This document shows positions 49,111-62,400 of a DNA stretch of 64,000 bases, in pieces (positions within the stretch are counted from its first letter, which is position 1; each line of letters starts with the position of its first letter). This stretch comes from Auanema rhodensis. Its lineage: Eukaryota > Nematoda > Chromadorea > Rhabditida > Rhabditidae. The notes under the pieces are model-generated. The model was not told the DNA's origin, did not search any database, and saw only the letters and a list, made by a program, of their open reading frames with translations. A program made the position numbers and the translations under genes. The stretch lies in NCBI GenBank assembly GCA_964057225.1, contig OZ059895.1, forward strand, positions 3,038,001-3,102,000, given 5' to 3'.

Positions 49111-51060
49111 TAAATAATGAACTGACCGACTAATCAGACATGGATCTTTCCAAGTTCTGTTGCTTGAACGGATGTTTTCCTACGTAGGCTAGTAAAACAT
49201 GCCCTTCAAAGCATCAGAACATGTGATCACATTCCAATATTTTTGTATCTATCTTGTAAAGATAGTAATATATCATATGTTGAACAGTATGTTGGAAAGA
49301 TTTTAATTCAGATTTTCTAACTTTTATTCAGTTTGTTTTTTAAACTTTGATTAAGAACTTTGATTTTTGTACACCCATAAATTATACGCAGCACAGGTTA
49401 CCCTTAAATAATGAACTGACCAACTAATCAGACATGGATCTTTCCTAGTTCTGTTGCTTGAATGGATGTTTTCCTACGTAGGCTAGTAAAACATGCCCTT
49501 CAAAGCATCAGAACATGTGATCAAATTCCAATTTTTTTGTATCTATCTTGTAAAGATAGTAATATATCATATGTTGAACACTATGTTGGAAAGATTTTAA
49601 TTCAGATTTTCGAACTTTTATTCAGTTTGTTTTTTAAACTTTGATTAAGAACTTTGATTTTTGTACACCCATAAATTATACGCAGCACAGGTTACCCTAA
49701 ATTAATGAACTGACCGACTAATCAGACATGGATCTTTCCAAGTTCTGTTGCTTGAACGGATGTTTTCCTACGAAGGCTAGTAAAACATGCCCTTCAAAGC
49801 ATCAGAACATGTGATCACATTCCAATATTTTTGTATCTATCTTGTAAAGATAGTAATAAACTTTGATTTTTGTACACCCATAAATTATACGCAGCACAGG
49901 TTACCCTTAAATAATGAACTGACCGACTAATCAGACATGGATCTCTCCAAGTTCTGTTGCTTGAACGGATGTTTTCCTACGTAGGCTAGTAAAACATGCC
50001 CTTCAAAGCATCAGAACATGTGATCACATTTCAATTTTTTTGTATCTATCTTGTAAAGATAGTAATATATCATATGTTGAACACTATGTTGAAAAGATTT
50101 TAATTCAGATTTTTTCAACTTTCACTCAGTTTGTTTTCTAAACTTTGATTAAGAACCTTGTTGTTTGTACACCCATAAAATATACGCAGCACAGGTTACC
50201 CTTAAATAATGAACTGACCGTTTAATCAGACATGGATCTTCCCAAGTTCTGTTGCTTGAATGGATGTTTTCCTACGTAGGCTAGTAAAACATGCCCTTCA
50301 AAGCATCAGAACATGTGATCAAATTCCAATTTTTTTGTATCTATCTTGTAAAGATAGTAATATATCATATGTTGAACACTATGTTGGAAAGATTTTCATT
50401 CAGATTTTTTAATTTTTATTCAGTTTGTTTTTTAAACTTTGATTAAGAACTTTGATTTTTGTACACCCATAAATTATACGCAGCACAGGTTACCCTTAAA
50501 TAATGAACTGACCGACTAATCAGACATGGATCTTTCCTAGTTCTGTTGCTTGAATGGATGTTTTCCTACGTAGGCTAGTAAAACATGCCCTTCAAAGCAT
50601 CAGAACATGTGATCAAATTCCAATTTTTTTGTATCTATCTTGTAAAGATAGTAATATATCATATGTTGAACACTATGTTGGAAAGATTTTAATTCAGATT
50701 TTCGAACTTTTATTCAGTTTGTTTTTTAAACTTTGATTAAGAACTTTGATTTTTGTACACCCATAAATTATACGCAGCACAGGTTACCCTTAATTAATGA
50801 ACTGACCGACTAATCAGACATGGATCTTTCCAAGTTCTGTTGCTTAAACGGATGTTTTCCTACGAAGGCTAGTAAAACATGCCCTTCAAAGCATCAGAAC
50901 ATGTGATCACATTCCAATATTTTTGTATCTATCTTGTAAAGATAGTAATATATCATATGTTGAACACTAAGTTGGAAAGATTTTAATTCAGATTTTCTAA
51001 CTTTTATTCAGTTTGTTTTTTAAACTTTGATTAAGAACTTTGATTTTTGTACACCCATAA
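44675..51060. repeat. Tandem duplication of a 3150-bp satellite block
   Basis: About 44675-47910 is repeated at about 47825-51060 with a constant 3150-bp offset (ten full plus one shortened monomer). Rare markers in register are ttaaacgg (47694 and 50844), gaacactaag (about 47813 and 50963), the ggatctctcc copy, the shortened monomers (about 46701 and 49851), and five consecutive cgtagc monomers (from 44761 and from 47911). Open frames at 46312 and 47404 recur at 49462 and 50554. I saw no difference within the unit. Confidence 0.88.
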
Positions 51061-52642
51061 ATTATACGCAGCACAGGTTACCCTTGAATAATGAACTGAC
51101 CGACTAATCAGACATGGATCTTTCCTAGTTCTGTTGCTTGAATGGATGTTTTCCTACGTAGGCTAGTAAAACATGCCCTTCAAAGCATCAGAACATGTGA
51201 TCACATTTCAATTTTTTTGTATCTATCTTGTAAAGATAGTAATATATCATATGTTGAACACTATGTTGGAAAGATTTTAATTCAGATTTTTTCAACTTTC
51301 ACTCAGTTTGTTTTCTAAACTTTGATTAAGAACCTTGTTGTTTGTACACCCATAAATTATACGCAGCACAGGTTACCCTTAAATAATGAACTGACCGACT
51401 AATCAGACATGGATCTTTCCAAGTTCTGTTGCTTGAACGGATGTTTTCCTACGTAGGCTAGTAAAACATGCCCTTCAAAGCATCAGAACATGTGATCACA
51501 TTCCAATATTTTTGTATCTATCTTGTAAAGATAGTAATATATCATATGTTGAACACTATGTTGGAAAGATTTTAATTCAGATTTTCTAACTTTTATTCAG
51601 TTTGTTTTTTAAACTTTGATTAAGAACTTTGATTTTTGTACACCCATAAATTATACGCAGCACAGGTTACCCTTAAATAATGAACTGACCGACTAATCAG
51701 ACATGGATCTTTCCTAGTTCTGTTGCTTGAATGGATGTTTTCCTACGTAGGCTAGTAAAACATGCCCTTCAAAGCATCAGAACATGTGATCAAATTCCAA
51801 TTTTTTTGTATCTATCTTGTAAAGATAGTAATATATCATATGTTGAACACTATGTTGGAAAGATTTTAATTCAGATTTTCGAACTTTTATTCTGTTTGTT
51901 TTTTAAACTTTGATTAAGAACTTTGATTTTTGTACACCCATAAATTATACGCAGCACAGGTTACCCTTAAATAAAGAACTGACCGACTAATCAGACATGG
52001 ATCTTTCCAAGTTCTGTTGCTTGAATGGATGTTTTCCTACGTAGGCTAGTAAAACATGCCCTTCAAAGCATCAGAACATGTGATCAAATTCCAATTTTTT
52101 TGTATCTATCTTGTAAAGATAGTAATATATCATATGTTGAACACTATGTTGGAAAGATTTTAATTCGGTTTTTTTAATTTTTATTCAGTTTGTTTTTCAA
52201 ACTTTGATTAAGAACTTTGATTTTTGTACACCCATAAATTATACGCAGCACAGGTTACCCTTAAATAAAGAACTGACCGACTAATCAGACATGGATCTTT
52301 CCAAGTTCTGTTGCTTGAATGGATGTTTTCCTACGTAGGCTAGTAAAACATGCCCTTCAAAGCATCAGAACATGTGATCAAATTCCAATTTTTTTGTATC
52401 TATCTTGTAAAGATAGTAATATATCATATGTTGAACACTATGTTGGAAAGATTTTAATTCGGTTTTTTTAATTTTTATTCAGTTTGTTTTTTAAACTTTG
52501 ATTAAGAACTTTGATTTTTGTACACCCATAAATTATACGCAGCACAGGTTACCCTTAAATAATGAACTGACCGTCTAATCAGACATGGATCTTCCCAAGT
52601 TCTGTTGCTTGAATGGATGTTTTCCTACGTAGGCTAGTAAAA

Positions 52643-52686
52643 CATGCCCTTCAAAGCATCAGAACATGCCCTTCAAAGCATCAGAA
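52643..52686. repeat. 22-bp internal duplication within one monomer
   Basis: The segment from catgcccttc to atcagaa is present twice in direct succession (copies start at 52643 and 52665), lengthening this monomer by 22 bp. The duplicated block is bounded by the natural short repeat acatg...acatg in the monomer, which makes replication slippage a simple explanation. I saw no other monomer with it. Confidence 0.85.
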
Positions 52687-53469
52687 CATGTGATCAAATT
52701 CCAATTTTTTTGTATCTATCTTGTAAAGATAGTAATATATCATATGTTGAACACTATGTTGGAAAGATTTTCATTCAGATTTTTTAATTTTTATTCAGTT
52801 TGTTTTTTAAACTTTGATTAAGAACTTTGATTTTTGTACACCCATAAATTATACGCAGCACAGGTTACCCTTAAATAATGAACTGACCGACTAATTAGAC
52901 ATGGATCTTTCCAAGTTCTGTTGCTTGAACGGATGTTTTCCTACGTAGGCTAGTAAAACATGCCCTTCAAAGCATCAGAACATGTGATCACATTCCAATA
53001 TTTTTGTATCTATCTTGTAAAGATAGTAATATATCATATGTTGAACACTAAGTTGGAAAGATTTTAATTCAGATTTTCTAACTTTTATTCAGTTTGTTTT
53101 TTAAACTTTGATTAAGAACTTTGATTTTTGTACACCCATAAATTATACGCAGCACAGGTTACCCTTAAATAAAGAACTGACCGACTAATCAGACATGGAT
53201 CTTTCCAAGTTCTGTTGCTTGAATGGATGTTTTCCTACGTAGGCTAGTAAAACATGCCCTTCAAAGCATCAGAACATGTGATCAAATTCCAATTTTTTTG
53301 TATCTATCTTGTAAAGATAATAATATATCATATGTTGAACACTATGTTGGAAAGATTTTAATTCGGTTTTTTTAATTTTTATTCAGTTTGTTTTTCAAAC
53401 TTTGATTAAGAACTTTGATTTTTGTACACCCATAAATTATACGCAGCACAGGTTACCCTTAAATAAAGA

Positions 53470-56400
53470 ACTGACCGACTAATCAGACATGGATCTTTCC
53501 AAGTTCTGTTGCTTGAATGGATGTTTTCCTACGTAGGCTAGTAAAACATGCCCTTCAAAGCATCAGAACATGTGATCAAATTCCAATTTTTTTGTATCTA
53601 TCTTGTAAAGATAGTAATATATCATATGTTGAACACTATGTTGGAAAGATTTTAATTCGGTTTTTTTAATTTTTATTCAGTTTGTTTTTTAAACTTTGAT
53701 TAAGAACTTTGATTTTTGTACACCCATAAATTATACGCAGCACAGGTTACCCTTAAATAAAGAACTGACCGACTAATCAGACATGGATCTTTCCAAGTTC
53801 TGTTGCTTGAATGGATGTTTTCCTACGTAGGCTAGTAAAACATGCCCTTCAAAGCATCAGAACATGTGATCAAATTCCAATTTTTTTGTATCTATCTTGT
53901 AAAGATAATAATATATCATATGTTGAACACTATGTTGGAAAGATTTTAATTCGGTTTTTTTAATTTTTATTCAGTTTGTTTTTTAAACTTTGATTAAGAA
54001 CTTTGATTTTTGTACACCCATAAATTATACGCAGCATAGGTTACCCTTAAATAATGAACTGACCGACTAATTAGACATGGATCTTTCCAAGTTCTGTTGC
54101 TTGAACGGATGTTTTCCTACGTAGGCTAGTAAAACATGCCCTTCAAAGCATCAGAACATGTGATCAAATTCCAATATTTTTGTATCTATCTTGTAAAGAT
54201 AGTAATATATCATATGTTGAACACTATGTTGGAAAGATTTTAATTCAGATTTTCTAACTTTTATTCAGTTTGTTTTTTAAACTTTGATTAAGAACTTTGA
54301 TTTTTGTACACCCATAAATTATACGCAGCACAGGTTACCCTTAAATAATGAACTGACCGACTAATCAGACATGGATCTTTCCTAGTTCTGTTGCTTGAAT
54401 GGATGTTTTCCTACGTAGGCTAGTAAAACATGCCCTTCAAAGCATCAGAACATGTGATCAAATTCCAATTTTTTTGTATCTATCTTGTGAAGATAGTAAT
54501 ATATCATATGTTGAACACTATGTTGGAAAGATTTTCATTCAGATTTTTTAATTTTTATTCAGTTTGTTTTTTAAACTTTGATTAAGAACTTTGATTTTTG
54601 TACACCCATAAATTATACGCAGCACAGGTTACCCTTAAATAATGAACTGACCGACTAATTAGACATGGATCTTTCCAAGTTCTGTTGCTTGAACGGATGT
54701 TTTCCTACGTAGGCTAGTAAAACATGCCCTTCAAAGCATCAGAACATGTGATCACATTCCAATATTTTTGTATCTATCTTGTAAAGATAGTAATATATCA
54801 TATGTTGAACACTATGTTGGAAAGATTTTAATTCAGATTTTCTAACTTTTATTCAGTTTGTTTTTTAAACTTTGATTAAGAACTTTGATTTTTGTACACC
54901 CATAAATTATACGCAGCACAGGTTACCCTTAAATAAAGAACTGACCGACTAATCAGACATGGATCTTTCCAAGTTCTGTTGCTTGAATGGATGTTTTCCT
55001 ACGTAGGCTAGTAAAACATGCCCTTCAAAGCATCAGAACATGTGATCAAATTCCAATTTTTTTGTATCTATCTTGTAAAGATAGTAATATATCATATGTT
55101 GAACACTATGTTGGAAAGATTTTAATTCGGTTTTTTTAATTTTTATTCAGTTTGTTTTTCAAACTTTGATTAAGAACTTTGATTTTTGTACACCCATAAA
55201 TTATACGCAGCACAGGTTACCCTTAAATAAAGAACTGACCGACTAATCAGACATGGATCTTTCCAAGTTCTGTTGCTTGAATGGATGTTTTCCTACGTAG
55301 GCTAGTAAAACATGCCCTTCAAAGCATCAGAACATGTGATCAAATTCCAATTTTTTTGTATCTATCTTGTAAAGATAGTAATATATCATATGTTGAACAC
55401 TATGTTGGAAAGATTTTAATTCGGTTTTTTTAATTTTTATTCAGTTTGTTTTTTAAACTTTGATTAAGAACTTTGATTTTTGTACACCCATAAATTATAC
55501 GCAGCACAGGTTACCCTTAAATAATGAACTGACCAACTAATCAGACATGGATCTTTCCTAGTTCTGTTGCTTGAATGGATGTTTTCCTACGTAGGCTAGT
55601 AAAACATGCCCTTCAAAGCATCAGAACTTGTGATCAAATTCCAATTTTTTTGTATCTATCTTGTAAAGATAGTAATATATCATATGTTGAACACTATGTT
55701 GGAAAGATTTTAATTCAGAATTTCGAACTTTTATTCAGTTTGTTTTTTAAACTTTGATTAAGAACTTTGATTTTTGTACACCCATAAATTATACGCAGCA
55801 CAGGTTACCCTTAATTAATGAACTGACCGACTAATCAGACATGGATCTTTCCAAGTTCTGTTGCTTGAACGGATGTTTTCCTACGAAGGCTAGTAAAACA
55901 TGCCCTTCAAAGCATCAGAACATGTGATCACATTCCAATATTTTTGTATCTATCTTGTAAAGATAGTAATATATCATATGTTGAACACTATGTTGGAAAG
56001 ATTTTAATTCAGATTTTCGAACTTTTATTCAGTTTGTTTTTTAAACTTTGATTAAGAACTTTGATTTTTGTACACCCATAAATTATACGCAGCACAGGTT
56101 ACCCTTAAATAATGAACTGACCGACTAATCAGACATGGATCTTTCCTAGTTCTGTTGCTTGAATGGATGTTTTCCTACGTAGGCTAGTAAAACATGCCCT
56201 TCAAAGCATCAGAACATGTGATCACATTCCAATTTTTTTGAAATCTATCTTGTAAAGATAGTAATAAACTTTGATTTTTGTACACCCATAAATTATACGC
56301 AGCACAGGTTACCCTTAAATAATGAACTGACCGACTAATCAGACATGGATCTTTCCTAGTTCTGTTGCTTGAATGGATGTTTTCCTACGTAGGCTAGTAA

Positions 56401-59400
56401 AACATGCCCTTCAAAGCATCAGAACATGTGATCACATTCCAATTTTTTTGTATCTTTCTTGTAAAGATAGTAATATATCATATGTTGAACACTATGTTGG
56501 AAAGATTTTAATTCAGATTTTCGAACTTTTATTCAGTTTGTTTTTTAAACTTTGATTAAGAACTTTGATTTTTGTACACCCATAAATTATACGCAGCACA
56601 GGTTACCCTTAATTAATGAACTGACCGACTAATCAGACATGGATCTTTCCAAGTTCTGTTGCTTGAACGGATGTTTTCCTACGAAGGCTAGTAAAACATG
56701 CCCTTCAAAGCATCAGAACATGTGATCACATTCCAATATTTTTGTATCTATCTTGTAAAGATAGTAATATATCATATGTTGAACACTATGTTGGAAAGAT
56801 TTTAATTCAGATTTTCTAACTTTTATTCAGTTTGTTTTTTAAACTTTGATTAAGAACTTTGATTTTTGTACACCCATAAATTATACGCAGCACAGGTTAC
56901 CCTTAAATAATGAACTGACCGACTAATCAGACATGGATCTTTCCTAGTTCTGTTGCTTGAATGGATGTTTTCCTACGTAGGCTAGTAAAACATGCCCTTC
57001 AAAGCATCAGAACATGTGATCACATTCCAATTTTTTTGAAATCTATCTTGTAAAGATAGTAATAAACTTTGATTTTTGTACACCCATAAATTATACGCAG
57101 CACAGGTTACCCTTAAATAATGAACTGACCGACTAATCAGACATGGATCTTTCCTAGTTCTGTTGCTTGAATGGATGTTTTCCTACGTAGGCTAGTAAAA
57201 CATGCCCTTCAAAGCATCAGAACATGTGATCACATTCCAATTTTTTTGTATCTTTCTTGTAAAGATAGTAATATATCATATGTTGAACACTATGTTGGAA
57301 AGATTTTAATTCAGATTTTCGAACTTTTATTCAGTTTGTTTTTTAAACTTTGATTAAGAACTTTGATTTTTGTACACCCATAAATTATACGCAGCACAGG
57401 TTACCCTTAATTAATAAACTGACCGACTAATCAGACATGGATCTTTCCAAGTTCTGTTGCTTGAACGGATGTTTTCCTACGAAGGCTAGTAAAACATGCC
57501 CTTCAAAGCATCAGAACATGTGATCACATTCCAATATTTTTGTATCTATCTTGTAAAGATAGTAATATATCATATGTTGAACACTATGTTGGAAAGATTT
57601 TAATTCAGATTTTCTAACTTTTATTCAGTTTGTTTTTTAAACTTTGATTAAGAACTTTGATTTTTGTACACCCATAAATTATACGCAGCACAGGTTACCC
57701 TTAAATAATGAACTGACCGACTAATCAGACATGGATCTTTCCTAGTTCTGTTGCTTGAATGGATGTTTTCCTACGTAGGCTAGTAAAACATGCCCTTCAA
57801 AGCATCAGAACATGTGATCACATTCCAATTTTTTTGAAATCTATCTTGTAAAGATAGTAATAAACTTTGATTTTTGTACACCCATAAATTATACGCAGCA
57901 CAGGTTACCCTTAAATAATGAACTGACCGACTAATCAGACATGGATCTTTCCTAGTTCTGTTGCTTGAATGGATGTTTTCCTACGTAGGCTAGTAAAACA
58001 TGCCCTTCAAAGCATCAGAACATGTGATCACATTCCAATTTTTTTGAAATCTATCTTGTAAAGATAGTAATAAACTTTGATTTTTGTACACCCATAAATT
58101 ATACGCAGCACAGGTTACCCTTAAATAATGAACTGACCGACTAATCAGACATGGATCTTTCCAAGTTCTGTTGCTTGAATGGATGTTTTCCTACGTAGGC
58201 TAGTAAAACATGCCCTTCAAAGCATCAGAACATGTGATCAAATTCCAATTTTTTTGTATCTATCTTGTAAAGATAGTAATATATCATATGTTGAACACTA
58301 TGTTGGAAAGATTTTAATTCGGTTTTTTTAATTTTTATTCAGTTTGTTTTTTAAACTTTGATTAAGAACTTTGATTTTTGTACACCCATAAATTATACGC
58401 AGCACAGGTTACCCTTAATTAATGAACTGACCGACTAATCAGACATGGATCTTTCCAAGTTCTGTTGCTTGAACGGATGTTTTCCTACGAAGGCTAGTAA
58501 AACATGCCCTTCAAAGCATCAGAACATGTGATCACATTCCAATATTTTTGTATCTATCTTGTAAAGATAGTAATATATCATATGTTGAACACTATGTTGG
58601 AAAGATTTTAATTCAGATTTTCTAACTTTTATTCAGTTTGTTTTTTAAACTTTGATTAAGAACTTTGATTTTTGTACACCCATAAATTATACGCAGCACA
58701 GGTTACCCTTAAATAATGAACTGACCGACTAATCAGACATGGATCTTTCCTAGTTCTGTTGCTTGAATGGATGTTTTCCTACGTAGGCTAGTAAAACATG
58801 CCCTTCAAAGCATCAGAACATGTGATCACATTCCAATTTTTTTGAAATCTATCTTGTAAAGATAGTAATAAACTTTGATTTTTGTACACCCATAAATTAT
58901 ACGCAGCACAGGTTACCCTTAAATAATGAACTGACCGACTAATCAGACATGGATCTTTCCTAGTTCTGTTGCTTGAATGGATGTTTTCCTACGTAGGCTA
59001 GTAAAACATGCCCTTCAAAGCATCAGAACATGTGATCACATTCCAATTTTTTTGTATCTTTCTTGTAAAGATAGTAATATATCATATGTTGAACACTATG
59101 TTGGAAAGATTTTAATTCAGATTTTCGAACTTTTATTCAGTTTGTTTTTTAAACTTTGATTAAGAACTTTGATTTTTGTACACCCATAAATTATACGCAG
59201 CACAGGTTACCCTTAATTAATGAACTGACCGACTAATCAGACATGGATCTTTCCAAGTTCTGTTGCTTGAATGGATGTTTTCCTACGTAGGCTAGTAAAA
59301 CATGCCCTTCAAAGCATCAGAACATGTGATCACATTCCAATTTTTTTGAAATCTATCTTGTAAAGATAGTAATAAACTTTGATTTTTGTACACCCATAAA

Positions 59401-62400
59401 TTATACGCAGCACAGGTTACCCTTAAATAATGAACTGACCGACTAATCAGACATGGATCTTTCCAAGTTCTGTTGCTTGAATGGATGTTTTCCTACGTAG
59501 GCTAGTAAAACATGCCCTTCAAAGCATCAGAACATGTGATCAAATTCCAATTTTTTTGTATCTATCTTGTAAAGATAGTAATATATCATATGTTGAACAC
59601 TATGTTGGAAAGATTTTAATTCGGTTTTTTTAATTTTTATTCAGTTTGTTTTTTAAACTTTGATTAAGAACTTTGATTTTTGTACACCCATAAATTATAC
59701 GCAGCACAGGTTACCCTTAAATAAAGAACTGACCGACTAATCAGACATGGATCTTTCCAAGTTCTGTTGCTTGAATGGATGTTTTCCTACGTAGGCTAGT
59801 AAAACATGCCCTTCAAAGCATCAGAACATGTGATCAAATTCCAATTTTTTTGTATCTATCTTGTAAAGATAATAATATATCATATGTTGAACACTATGTT
59901 GGAAAGATTTTAATTCGGTTTTTTTAATTTTTATTCAGTTTGTTTTTTAAACTTTGATTAAGAACTTTGATTTTTGTACACCCATAAATTATACGCAGCA
60001 TAGGTTACCCTTAAATAATGAACTGACCGACTAATTAGACATGGATCTTTCCAAGTTCTGTTGCTTGAACGGATGTTTTCCTACGTAGGCTAGTAAAACA
60101 TGCCCTTCAAAGCATCAGAACATGTGATCAAATTCCAATATTTTTGTATCTATCTTGTAAAGATAGTAATATATCATATGTTGAACACTATGTTGGAAAG
60201 ATTTTAATTCAGATTTTCTAACTTTTATTCAGTTTGTTTTTTAAACTTTGATTAAGAACTTTGATTTTTGTACACCCATAAATTATACGCAGCACAGGTT
60301 ACCCTTAAATAATGAACTGACCGACTAATCAGACATGGATCTTTCCTAGTTCTGTTGCTTGAATGGATGTTTTCCTACGTAGGCTAGTAAAACATGCCCT
60401 TCAAAGCATCAGAACATGTGATCAAATTCCAATTTTTTTGTATCTATCTTGTGAAGATAGTAATATATCATATGTTGAACACTATGTTGGAAAGATTTTC
60501 ATTCAGATTTTTTAATTTTTATTCAGTTTGTTTTTTAAACTTTGATTAAGAACTTTGATTTTTGTACACCCATAAATTATACGCAGCACAGGTTACCCTT
60601 AAATAATGAACTGACCGACTAATTAGACATGGATCTTTCCAAGTTCTGTTGCTTGAACGGATGTTTTCCTACGTAGGCTAGTAAAACATGCCCTTCAAAG
60701 CATCAGAACATGTGATCACATTCCAATATTTTTGTATCTATCTTGTAAAGATAGTAATATATCATATGTTGAACACTATGTTGGAAAGATTTTAATTCAG
60801 ATTTTCTAACTTTTATTCAGTTTGTTTTTTAAACTTTGATTAAGAACTTTGATTTTTGTACACCCATAAATTATACGCAGCACAGGTTACCCTTAAATAA
60901 AGAACTGACCGACTAATCAGACATGGATCTTTCCAAGTTCTGTTGCTTGAATGGATGTTTTCCTACGTAGGCTAGTAAAACATGCCCTTCAAAGCATCAG
61001 AACATGTGATCAAATTCCAATTTTTTTGTATCTATCTTGTAAAGATAGTAATATATCATATGTTGAACACTATGTTGGAAAGATTTTAATTCGGTTTTTT
61101 TAATTTTTATTCAGTTTGTTTTTCAAACTTTGATTAAGAACTTTGATTTTTGTACACCCATAAATTATACGCAGCACAGGTTACCCTTAAATAAAGAACT
61201 GACCGACTAATCAGACATGGATCTTTCCAAGTTCTGTTGCTTGAATGGATGTTTTCCTACGTAGGCTAGTAAAACATGCCCTTCAAAGCATCAGAACATG
61301 TGATCAAATTCCAATTTTTTTGTATCTATCTTGTAAAGATAGTAATATATCATATGTTGAACACTATGTTGGAAAGATTTTAATTCGGTTTTTTTAATTT
61401 TTATTCAGTTTGTTTTTTAAACTTTGATTAAGAACTTTGATTTTTGTACACCCATAAATTATACGCAGCACAGGTTACCCTTAAATAATGAACTGACCAA
61501 CTAATCAGACATGGATCTTTCCTAGTTCTGTTGCTTGAATGGATGTTTTCCTACGTAGGCTAGTAAAACATGCCCTTCAAAGCATCAGAACTTGTGATCA
61601 AATTCCAATTTTTTTGTATCTATCTTGTAAAGATAGTAATATATCATATGTTGAACACTATGTTGGAAAGATTTTAATTCAGAATTTCGAACTTTTATTC
61701 AGTTTGTTTTTTAAACTTTGATTAAGAACTTTGATTTTTGTACACCCATAAATTATACGCAGCACAGGTTACCCTTAATTAATGAACTGACCGACTAATC
61801 AGACATGGATCTTTCCAAGTTCTGTTGCTTGAACGGATGTTTTCCTACGAAGGCTAGTAAAACATGCCCTTCAAAGCATCAGAACATGTGATCACATTCC
61901 AATATTTTTGTATCTATCTTGTAAAGATAGTAATATATCATATGTTGAACACTATGTTGGAAAGATTTTAATTCAGATTTTCGAACTTTTATTCAGTTTG
62001 TTTTTTAAACTTTGATTAAGAACTTTGATTTTTGTACACCCATAAATTATACGCAGCACAGGTTACCCTTAAATAATGAACTGACCGACTAATCAGACAT
62101 GGATCTTTCCTAGTTCTGTTGCTTGAATGGATGTTTTCCTACGTAGGCTAGTAAAACATGCCCTTCAAAGCATCAGAACATGTGATCACATTCCAATTTT
62201 TTTGAAATCTATCTTGTAAAGATAGTAATAAACTTTGATTTTTGTACACCCATAAATTATACGCAGCACAGGTTACCCTTAAATAATGAACTGACCGACT
62301 AATCAGACATGGATCTTTCCTAGTTCTGTTGCTTGAATGGATGTTTTCCTACGTAGGCTAGTAAAACATGCCCTTCAAAGCATCAGAACATGTGATCACA

